Shown: positions 1 to 5,165 of the stretch, in pieces
How positions within the stretch are numbered: position 1 is the first letter of the stretch
Layout: the number at the start of each line of letters is the position of its first letter
Source: Erysipelothrix sp. UBA3383
Lineage (GTDB): Bacteria > Bacillota_I > Bacilli_A > Erysipelotrichales > Erysipelotrichaceae
Assembly (NCBI GenBank): GCA_002358955.1
Contig: DEPV01000053.1
Span: 1-5,165, forward strand
Direction of reading: 5' to 3'
DNA: 5,165 bases
The notes under the pieces: model-generated
Database searches by the model: none
Told to the model about the DNA's origin: nothing
What the model saw: the letters and a program-made list of their open reading frames with translations, nothing else
Translations under genes and position numbers: made by a program

Positions 1-1524
1 TTCATTATCAACAGCAGACATCCCACCCCCATTATGACGCAATGCATTAGCAGCAACTAAAGCATTTTCAGGTGTGTCATATACGATGGTGAGGTTATGG
101 GAGTCATGTGATACCGTTGAAGCAAGTGCTCCTTTTTTGGTACCAAAGTTTTTAACAATGCCAAGAGCAATGTTATCGTTATTTTCATAACGGTTTACAA
201 CAGCAACAAATTTGAAGTCGTCAGGTAGGATGAGTCGATAGTTTTCAACTTCCAATTCAAATTGTGCTAATTGAGTGAGTGATGAATGGGGTGAGTTGTA
301 TTCAATACCATGAACTTTAATCAGTCCCTTTTCAATTGGTGCTATAACTTCAAAGTCAGAGACTTTCAAGTCTTTTACAAAGACAGTATTTTTGGATTCT
401 AATGGCAGTTTATGATCATGCATTTCAACATCCACTTGTCCATTGGATGCCACTTGTTTTCCTTCGTAGAACACTTTTAAAGGAGTGATGTTTTCTAATG
501 TTTCTACAACTAACAAGTCAGCAATATAACCCGGTGCTACTGCTCCTAAGTTATCGATGTGAACTTCACGAGCAATGTTGTAAGATGCACTACGTATGGC
601 ATCGATAGGATGCATCCCATAACCTATTGCAGCATTAACCACTTCATTCATATGACCATTATAAAGAACATCTTCAGCTTCTTTATCATCGCTACATAAG
701 CATAATGTATCTAGATAACGTGAGTGCTTAACAGCTTCCCATACCCCTTGAACACATTTTGAGATGGAACTCTCACGTGCATCAACATACAGCCCAGCAC
801 GCAACTTCTCAATGCCCTCTTCACCCGTACGGGATTCATGATCACTCATGGGTCCCCCACAAATATAGGCTGATAAATCACGTCCTGATACAGCAGGTGC
901 ATGGCCTTGAATGAATAATCCTTTGGCTTGTGAAGCTGTAATGATGTTCATCATGCGGTCCTCGCCATTGATAACACCCAAATAGTCCATAACCTCAGCA
1001 AGACCCATAACTCGGTCTAATGATGCTAAGGTATTGATCTCTTCAACTCCAAAATCAGCACCTGAAGTTTCAAGTCCATATACTGATGGAACACAACTTG
1101 GAATGGTGATGTAGTGGCGCATTGGTAATCCTTCTGCAGCATCATGCATATATTGTACGGCCTCAACCCCGCCAACATTTGCAGCCTCATGAGGATCTGA
1201 GATGATGGTTGTTGTACCATGCGGTAAAGCAGCCTTCGTAAAGTTGAATGGTGTTAACATTGTAGATTCAATGTGCATGTGTGCATCAATCAATCCTGGA
1301 ATAACATACTTCCCTTCAACATCAATGATTTCTTTTGCTTCAATATCAAGTGATAGATCATACTCGATATGAGCAATGGCATTGCCGGAAATAAAAATAT
1401 TACCCATGAGAATCTCACCGGTAAACATATTTAAAATATTCGCATTTGAAATGACTAAATCAGCTTTTTCATCCCCACGTGCGACAGCAATTAATTTTAA
1501 AGTATCAGTATACTCAATTTTCAT
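1..1524 (-). CDS. ade: Adenine deaminase (AdeC/Ade type), C-terminus cut by the window edge
   Basis: Hydrolyses adenine to hypoxanthine and ammonia in the cytoplasm (purine salvage). The frame is open from the ATG at 1524 to base 1, giving 508 residues with no stop. Family members are about 570-590 residues, so roughly 70-80 are missing. Visible amidohydrolase signatures: PGLIDAHMHIES at 76-87 with metal ligands H82 and H84; SDPHEAANV at 109-117; the GLAEVMDY glutamate E177; QGHAP with H208; SDHES at 227-231; and the metal-site aspartate in CSDD at 277-280. The adenine-deaminase-specific second domain is also present, including SHDSHN at 472-477 and the start of the HNGGGMS segment. This motif set separates it from other amidohydrolases such as adenosine deaminase or dihydroorotase. 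The start is fixed by AGGAGG at 1530-1535, five bases upstream. The gene stands alone behind a long leader with a purine riboswitch and looks independently regulated. No frameshift or damaged catalytic residue is seen. Confidence 0.96.
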   Translation of the reverse strand, partial: MKIEYTDTLKLIAVARGDEKADLVISNANILNMFTGEILMGNIFISGNAIAHIEYDLSLDIEAKEIIDVEGKYVIPGLIDAHMHIESTMLTPFNFTKAALPHGTTTIISDPHEAANVGGVEAVQYMHDAAEGLPMRHYITIPSCVPSVYGLETSGADFGVEEINTLASLDRVMGLAEVMDYLGVINGEDRMMNIITASQAKGLFIQGHAPAVSGRDLSAYICGGPMSDHESRTGEEGIEKLRAGLYVDARESSISKCVQGVWEAVKHSRYLDTLCLCSDDKEAEDVLYNGHMNEVVNAAIGYGMHPIDAIRSASYNIAREVHIDNLGAVAPGYIADLLVVETLENITPLKVFYEGKQVASNGQVDVEMHDHKLPLESKNTVFVKDLKVSDFEVIAPIEKGLIKVHGIEYNSPHSSLTQLAQFELEVENYRLILPDDFKFVAVVNRYENNDNIALGIVKNFGTKKGALASTVSHDSHNLTIVYDTPENALVAANALRHNGGGMSAVDNE

Positions 1525-1560
1525 AAAGTCCTCCTACTTATTACAAACTTTAGACCTTAT
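1523..1560 (-). promoter_or_regulatory. ade ribosome binding site within a possible start-sequestering hairpin
   Basis: A near-perfect Shine-Dalgarno sequence, AGGAGG (1530-1535), lies five bases before the ade ATG. On the minus strand, ATAAGGTC (1560-1553) can pair over eight positions with GACTTTAT (1530-1523), with one G-U pair. That would bury the spacer and the first two bases of the start codon and leave most of the Shine-Dalgarno in a 22-base loop. The ribosome binding site itself is certain. The hairpin is a by-eye prediction and may have no regulatory role. Confidence 0.6.
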
Positions 1561-1609
1561 ATGAAATATTAAACTATGAATTTCTTGATACATCAGTAAT
1601 GGCTTGATG

Positions 1610-1633
1610 AAAAATGTAAATCAATGATTACAT
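1610..1633 (-). terminator. Weak terminator-like hairpin in the ade leader
   Basis: On the minus strand ATGTAA (1633-1628) pairs with TTACAT (1619-1614), with two possible further pairs inside across a one-base bulge, followed directly by Ts at 1614-1610. It lies between the purine aptamer and the ade start, where the expression platform of a transcriptional riboswitch would be. The stem is short and wholly AT-rich apart from one or two G-C pairs, so termination there would be weak. I list it as the best U-tailed hairpin in the leader. Confidence 0.25.
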
Positions 1634-1718
1634 ACAAAACTTGATATCAATAATAAAAATCAAAAGCTTAAAACGTGTCATTCTTTAGATCTTAATTCCG
1701 ATATCTCAACGTAGAATA

Positions 1719-1781
1719 CGTCATAGTACTTAATTATGGTTAAGTGTAGAGACTTCTCACCAATTTGAGAATTATATAACG
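1719..1781 (-). promoter_or_regulatory. Purine riboswitch aptamer (guanine/hypoxanthine class) upstream of ade
   Basis: Three helices in the purine-riboswitch arrangement are seen on the minus strand. P1 pairs CGTTATA (1781-1775) with TATGACG (1725-1719), with one G-U. P2 pairs TTCTCA (1771-1766) with TGAGAA (1759-1754). P3 pairs ACTTAA (1745-1740) with TTAAGT (1733-1728). The junctions match the family: TATAAT before P2, GTCTCTAC between P2 and P3 (family GTTTCTAC, with the change at the flipped-out position 48), and ACTATG after P3. The loops keep the GG (1761-1760) and CC (1739-1738) that make the loop-loop contact. The specificity base equivalent to xpt C74 is C1726, which predicts guanine or hypoxanthine binding; adenine sensors carry U there. 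Both loops have six bases, whereas the known aptamers have seven. It sits about 195 bases before the ade start codon. Confidence 0.88.
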
Positions 1782-1791
1782 GAACTATGAG

Positions 1792-1834
1792 AGTATAACA
1801 TAAAAATATATTCGAATCTAACCAATTGAATCAA
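1792..1834 (-). promoter_or_regulatory. Candidate promoters for the ade leader
   Basis: Two overlapping candidates precede the aptamer on the minus strand. One is an extended -10, TGTTATACT (1800-1792), with only a poor -35 at the expected spacing; its start point would be near 1785, a few bases before P1 of the aptamer. The other is TTGATT (1834-1829), an 18-base spacer and TATATT (1810-1805), starting near 1797. Either would transcribe the whole aptamer. The sequence does not tell which one is used. Confidence 0.5.
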
Positions 1835-1837
1835 GAC

Positions 1838-1903
1838 CTATAATTAATATCGTTATTGGTCAAAAAGCCACTAAGTAAAGCGGTTTCTTACCATTAATTA
1901 TAG
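1838..1903 (-). repeat. Long imperfect hairpin / 11-bp inverted repeat between the SWIM gene and ade
   Basis: CTATAATTAAT (1903-1893, minus strand) is the perfect reverse complement of ATTAATTATAG (1848-1838). Inside it, 1892-1880 pairs imperfectly with 1871-1858 (GGT with ACC, an A-G mismatch, an A/T-rich run, then CCGC with GTGG across a one-base bulge), leaving the loop TTTACTTA. A nine-base bulge (1857-1849) separates the two stems. The inner part, AAACCGC to GTGGCTTTTT (1886-1862), also looks like a U-tailed terminator and could back up the terminator at 1941-1966. Alternatives are the body of a small RNA, a protein-binding palindrome, or a remnant of a mobile repeat. No coding potential is seen. 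Confidence 0.55.
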
Positions 1904-1940
1904 TTTGTAAAGATATTATGGAGTATCACTTTACCACAGA

Positions 1941-1966
1941 TAAAAAGAAGGCGTAATCACCTTCTT
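1941..1966 (-). terminator. Rho-independent terminator of the SWIM-protein gene
   Basis: On the minus strand AAGAAGG (1966-1960) pairs with CCTTCTT (1951-1945). A T-G and a G-C pair extend the stem to nine pairs and leave the loop ATTA. A run of Ts (1946-1942) follows and overlaps the foot of the stem. It begins eight bases after the stop codon at 1975, the usual place for an intrinsic terminator. Confidence 0.85.
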
Positions 1967-1974
1967 AATTCAAA

Positions 1975-3621
1975 CTATTTTAAAATTTTATTCATTTCAT
2001 CCATCATGGCAGGTCTTGCTTTATAAGTAACAGACCATTCATTATATAAGTCTTCAATAAACTTTGTTCCACTTGGATAGTTACTCAGTTCTTTTACTTG
2101 ATACAGTATTTTACGATATTCTTGACGGGAACTGGGATATTCTAGTGATCGTTGAAAATCCTGGTAATAAATATTCAAAAGTTCCTTTCCATATTGATAT
2201 TTTAAAAGTTCTTCATATTCTTTGACGAGATACATTGATCTAGTATTAGTAATAATACTTATCAATTGGCCATAAAGGCCTTCATAGGCATAAAGTTCAG
2301 CTTTACGATCTGAAGCATGTACCATTTTAATAACTTGAGCACGAATTTTTATCCACTCATTTTCTTCATATAATTTTTTTAACTCTTGATAATAACCCAG
2401 TACACTATAGCGGCGACCTTCTAATAACTTATATAAGATATTTTTATATTCTTCTTGCATGTCTAAACTTAGGTATAATTCCTTAAGTCTAATTCCGGCT
2501 TTTTCCGAACCTTTATTAAAATCGCTTTGTAACCAATGCAATGCTTCTTCATAATCTTGATGTTCGATGCGATTATCAATGTAAGCATCACGAATAAAGG
2601 GATATTGAATATGTTGTTTCATATATTCGACAATATCACTATCTTTGCCTTCCTGTTCCATTACTATTAATCGATAAAGGTGAAGCTGTCCAAACCTGAC
2701 TTTAGGATCATAGTAGACATAATCTTGATCGACTGCCAATTGAGCATCAATAGTGTGATGTTTTCTTTCAGAGTAATTAACATTAGCAAACGATTCATAA
2801 TAAAACTTTTCAAGAGTTTCTATGTAATAAGTATAATTATCACTGTTCAATAACTTATGAAGATGTTCAAATATCGACTCGTCAATTAATGGACTTACAC
2901 TATAAATTTCGTGTAGATATTCAATACAAATTGACATAATGGTATTGTTATTCACCATATCTAGGCGTGTTAACATCTCTAAGTTGTACCCTAACAATGT
3001 GACTGCATCACTGTAATGCTCAGTGTTAATTAAAGGTGGTATAACAATCTTAAGATAATCTACAACAGCATCAATAGCCTCTAATCCTGAATAGTCTTCA
3101 TATTCATCATATGAATAGTAATCATCATACTCATCGTAGTCACTGATAAGGCATTCATGGAATAAAATAGACAGTTTAGCTTTATGATAGTCTATGTCTA
3201 TGACATCGTTTGGCTGAATCATTCCACTTACAAATCGTTGACGTAAAGTAGCGTCATGTTTGAGTGTATCTATTAGAAACAATTGGACATATTCTAGTGG
3301 TGCACTTAAAACAGACTCTGCTATATCAATAGGTTCCAGTTCATACCCTTCAAGAACAATAGGTGGTGTTAAACGCTCATGTACAAATAAAACTGCAGCC
3401 ATATGTTTGCATGCTTCCCCACTTTTAGCATAAGGACAATCACAATTCATATCGACCACTTCATTATTATCAAATGTAATTTGAACATGATAATCATTAG
3501 TTCCTTTAACTTTAGCAGTAATATGTCCATGACTTTCTTCTAGATCTTCAACTAACCCTGAACTTGCATAATCAATACCGCGTGCAAAAATGTGTGATTT
3601 AAAAAGGTTTCTTAAGTCCAT
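1975..3621 (-). CDS. SWIM zinc-finger protein, function unknown
   Basis: A 548-residue protein with an N-terminal SWIM zinc-finger, the CxCx8CxH pattern with ligands C60, C62, C71 and H73. SWIM fingers are known to bind DNA or proteins and occur in bacterial proteins alone or next to SNF2-type ATPases. No ATPase domain is present here and none lies nearby. Residues 161-177 are an extreme acidic-tyrosine tract: 16 of 17 are D, E or Y, interrupted only by S170. The rest (about 180-548) is charged, tyrosine-rich and predicted by eye to be helical, with TPR-like pieces such as DYEEALHWL near 357-364; no enzyme motif is recognised. There is no signal peptide or membrane segment, so it should be cytoplasmic. 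The ATG at 3621 is supported by AAGGGGG (3635-3629), seven bases upstream. It appears monocistronic, with a promoter-like -10 upstream and a terminator downstream. The family call is firm; the role is unknown. Confidence 0.9.
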   Translation of the reverse strand: MDLRNLFKSHIFARGIDYASSGLVEDLEESHGHITAKVKGTNDYHVQITFDNNEVVDMNCDCPYAKSGEACKHMAAVLFVHERLTPPIVLEGYELEPIDIAESVLSAPLEYVQLFLIDTLKHDATLRQRFVSGMIQPNDVIDIDYHKAKLSILFHECLISDYDEYDDYYSYDEYEDYSGLEAIDAVVDYLKIVIPPLINTEHYSDAVTLLGYNLEMLTRLDMVNNNTIMSICIEYLHEIYSVSPLIDESIFEHLHKLLNSDNYTYYIETLEKFYYESFANVNYSERKHHTIDAQLAVDQDYVYYDPKVRFGQLHLYRLIVMEQEGKDSDIVEYMKQHIQYPFIRDAYIDNRIEHQDYEEALHWLQSDFNKGSEKAGIRLKELYLSLDMQEEYKNILYKLLEGRRYSVLGYYQELKKLYEENEWIKIRAQVIKMVHASDRKAELYAYEGLYGQLISIITNTRSMYLVKEYEELLKYQYGKELLNIYYQDFQRSLEYPSSRQEYRKILYQVKELSNYPSGTKFIEDLYNEWSVTYKARPAMMDEMNKILK

Positions 3622-3646
3622 GGAATTACCCCCTTGAGTTATCCTT

Positions 3647-3675
3647 ATTATATCTTATAGAACAAAAACCTACCA
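3647..3675 (-). promoter_or_regulatory. Candidate promoter of the SWIM-protein gene
   Basis: A perfect -10 box, TATAAT (3652-3647, minus strand), lies 25 bases before the start codon, giving a very short leader. The -35 position at a 17-base spacing would be TGGTAG (3675-3670), a poor match that lies within the downstream arm of the preceding operon's terminator. An overlapping TATAAG just upstream is an alternative -10. The gap of only 82 bases and the strong terminator ahead make a promoter here likely, but the -35 is weak. Confidence 0.5.
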
Positions 3676-3701
3676 CTCCATTTATTGAGTTGGTAGGTTT
3701 T
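3664..3701 (-). terminator. Strong Rho-independent terminator of the LicD operon
   Basis: On the minus strand the arm 3701-3687 (AAAACCTACCAACTC) pairs with 3678-3665 (GAGTGGTAGGTTTT) over 14 pairs with a single bulged A. The loop has eight bases (AATAAATG) and a T run ends the structure at 3664. It starts two bases after the stop codon of the LicD gene at 3704. The A-rich flank opposite the Ts means it could also work on the plus strand, but no plus-strand gene ends here. Confidence 0.92.
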
Positions 3702-3703
3702 AA

Positions 3704-4531
3704 TTAGTCTTGATTAAATTCAATAGTGGTTGGATCGTGAGTTTCACGGTCCTCTTCTTTAGGAATGGTCATGTAATCACCATAAATACGCGTTAACATC
3801 TCATCATATTTATTAGGAATGGATACGGTGATTCCTTCAAACTGTGCTTCTTTTGCTGGAAAGTATACATCTTGATGAAAGCTTTGTTTCTTATATCCAT
3901 AACGACATGGATAGTTTAGAAGGTATTCTGAATTTGGATTATCATTGTTTTTCTGCATCAGTTTTTCTTGGGTATTTTTTAAGAACTGAATTGGGAAGAT
4001 CATACTTGCATACGTAATCACTTTACGTGCAGGACTTGCATTGCGTCCATTTTGATAGACATAACGATAAGCAACAAGTTTATTTAGAACCTGAATGGTA
4101 TGCCCTCTAAGATTGAACATGAAGCCATCCACACGTGGTTCTTTATCAAGGATAAAGATATCAATAAAGATTCCTTTATGAAGTGTCAGATGTTCTACAT
4201 GCCCTTCATTGTAAAGTGTATTGTTCAGTCTTAACTTACCAAAAGGCATATAGAAGTTGGGTTCTGTATCGTAGTCTTGCATGAAGTACTTATCTGAATA
4301 CTCAGTATTGATGATCTTCTTCAATGCTTCATAGTCTTTACGAGTCATTGCAATATCAATGTCATCATCCCATGGAATGAATCCCTGATGTCGAATTGCA
4401 CCAATTAGGGTTCCTGCAATGATAAAGTAATCTAGGTTTTCTCTTTTGGTAATGTTGATGATGTCTTTTAAGATTTCAACTTGAGTTGCCTTAAGCTGAT
4501 CTGCATCATAATTTTCGTTGGTTTGTAACAT
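3704..4531 (-). CDS. LicD-family phosphotransferase (phosphocholine-type), complete
   Basis: A 275-residue LicD-family protein. LicD enzymes have a nucleotidyltransferase fold and move phosphocholine or a related phospho-group from a nucleotide donor (such as CDP-choline) to sugars of teichoic acid, capsule or other surface glycans. The diagnostic block is intact: AGTLIGAIRHQGFIPWDDDI at 39-58, followed by D59, with putative metal-binding aspartates in D55-D59, and then the R64-x-DYE continuation. A second family block, GIFIDIFILD (120-129), and the C-terminal pattern YGDYM-x-IP-x-EEDRETH (250-265) also match. No signal peptide is seen; a modestly hydrophobic patch near 171-184 might touch the membrane. 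The ATG at 4531 has AAGGAG (4544-4539), seven bases upstream. It lies 22 bases after a paralogous LicD gene and is the last gene of that operon. Acceptor and transferred group cannot be told from sequence, so no licD number is assigned. Confidence 0.93.
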   Translation of the reverse strand: MLQTNENYDADQLKATQVEILKDIINITKRENLDYFIIAGTLIGAIRHQGFIPWDDDIDIAMTRKDYEALKKIINTEYSDKYFMQDYDTEPNFYMPFGKLRLNNTLYNEGHVEHLTLHKGIFIDIFILDKEPRVDGFMFNLRGHTIQVLNKLVAYRYVYQNGRNASPARKVITYASMIFPIQFLKNTQEKLMQKNNDNPNSEYLLNYPCRYGYKKQSFHQDVYFPAKEAQFEGITVSIPNKYDEMLTRIYGDYMTIPKEEDRETHDPTTIEFNQD

Positions 4532-4553
4532 TGTGGTACTCCTTATTTAATGA

Positions 4554-5165
4554 TTATTCTCCAAAAGATATTTCAGAGAAACTATGTCCAGGTTTACGGT
4601 TTTCTTCACTTGGTAAAGACATATAGTCGCCATATTGTAGTGTTAATAGTTCTTTATAACGGCGTGGTGCCTTATACATCTCTCCATCGAACTCCAGTTC
4701 AACCTGATCTGTAAAGTCATCCATGGTATAAAGAGACCCTGTTATGGTTTCAAATACCCCTTCAGCATAAGATGCCATATTATCAGACTGAATACCTGTA
4801 TTACTGATTGCTTCCTGGCGCTTACTTAAGTATGACATTGGAATGGGTAAGAATACAACATATAGGAACAGCTTAACAAAGATGTAAAGAATGTTACGAA
4901 CCATTCTGTTTTTTTGCTTACTAACTACCGTTGATAATACCTTCACTCGTTTAATTTTAAAGATATATTCGATCTTACGTGTTTGTTCTTTAACCGTTTC
5001 AATAGAATCGGGAAGTGGATCTAGTGGAAATACATCAATAAAGATTGCCTGCTCAAAACGAGCATTCTTCCAGTGTTCTTGTATCGCTACAGTGCCACTT
5101 TTACACAAGCGTGCAAAAATATTAACAAATCTTGGTTCATCATGGTAATTCATTAAGAAGTTACC
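4554..5165 (-). CDS. LicD-family phosphotransferase, N-terminal part outside the window
   Basis: The frame is open to the right edge, giving 203 residues plus stop. The methionine at 5153 is probably internal: it has no visible ribosome binding site, the frame continues upstream as G-N-F-L, and starting there would remove the catalytic N-terminal block. Visible family features, numbered from the window edge, are AIFIDVFPLDPLP (40-52), matching the second LicD block of the downstream neighbour, and the tail YGDYMSLPSEENRKPGH (178-194). A basic stretch (KQKNRMVR, about 83-90) followed by a hydrophobic run (ILYIFVKLFLYVVFLPIPM, about 92-110) suggests membrane association; the neighbour lacks this. 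It is a diverged paralogue in the same operon, with an unknown acceptor. Whether the catalytic GTLxGAxRH and DDDID residues are intact cannot be judged here. Confidence 0.88.
   Translation of the reverse strand, partial: GNFLMNYHDEPRFVNIFARLCKSGTVAIQEHWKNARFEQAIFIDVFPLDPLPDSIETVKEQTRKIEYIFKIKRVKVLSTVVSKQKNRMVRNILYIFVKLFLYVVFLPIPMSYLSKRQEAISNTGIQSDNMASYAEGVFETITGSLYTMDDFTDQVELEFDGEMYKAPRRYKELLTLQYGDYMSLPSEENRKPGHSFSEISFGE

Noticed and set aside
1026..1220. 64-codon minus-strand reading frame
   Set aside because: It lies within the adenine deaminase gene in another frame. The ade frame carries clear catalytic motifs throughout this stretch and this one has none.
1376..1564. 62-codon plus-strand reading frame
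   Set aside because: It is antisense to the start of ade and crosses its ribosome binding site. It has no recognisable protein features.
1645..1698. Possible 15-position helix AATTAAGATCTAAAG with CTTTTGATTTTTATT as a riboswitch terminator
   Set aside because: It has two U-U mismatches, a 16-base loop, and the T run lies inside the stem with no tail after it. It does not look like a working terminator.
1719..1781. Adenine riboswitch (as in pbuE or add)
   Set aside because: Adenine sensors carry U at the position that is C1726 here; the junction reads ACTATG, the guanine-type form, where adenine sensors read ATTATG.
1814..1825. GGTTAGATTCG, resembling a tRNA T-arm on the minus strand
   Set aside because: No matching acceptor stem, anticodon arm or paired T-stem is found around it; chance similarity.
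4891..5148. 85-codon plus-strand reading frame with cysteine- and serine-rich sequence
   Set aside because: It is antisense to the partial LicD gene, whose family motifs show which strand codes.
5142..5153. ATG at 5153 as the true start of the right-hand LicD gene
   Set aside because: The frame stays open to the window edge, no Shine-Dalgarno is seen before it, and starting here would remove the catalytic domain of the family.

Overview
The window reads as a low-GC (AT-rich by eye), Gram-positive type (Bacillota) chromosome. Supporting signs are strong AGGAGG-type ribosome binding sites, AT-rich intergenic DNA, compact U-tailed terminators, a purine riboswitch, and LicD-family genes in tandem. 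LicD arrays with an AdeC-type adenine deaminase would fit the Erysipelotrichales (for example Erysipelothrix), but that placement is a guess from gene content. All genes lie on the minus strand, so transcription runs from right to left.

Right end (3704-5165): two tandem LicD-family genes, 22 bases apart, form the end of an operon that enters from beyond the window. The upstream copy has lost its N-terminal catalytic part to the window edge. The downstream copy is complete and carries the full catalytic signature. These enzymes attach phosphocholine or similar phospho-groups to cell-surface glycans. A strong hairpin terminator sits two bases after the second stop codon.

Middle (1975-3621): a single gene for a 548-residue SWIM zinc-finger protein. 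It has its own apparent -10 box just past the LicD terminator and ends at its own terminator. Its cellular role is not known; the zinc-binding motif and an alpha-helical C-terminal body are visible.

Left (1-1974): a 450-base gene-free stretch leads into the adenine deaminase gene, whose C-terminus runs off the left edge. This stretch is the most informative part of the window. It holds a long imperfect hairpin, candidate promoters, a well-formed purine-riboswitch aptamer, and a leader of about 180 bases with further structures up to the start codon. The specificity base of the aptamer is C, which predicts sensing of guanine or hypoxanthine and not adenine. The enzyme converts adenine to hypoxanthine, so the arrangement suggests feedback by the product or by general 6-oxopurine status. 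Both kissing loops of the aptamer are one base shorter than the usual seven.

No CRISPR array, insertion sequence, tRNA or rRNA gene was seen. No wholly new system is evident; the best leads are the ade leader RNA and the adjacent hairpin.
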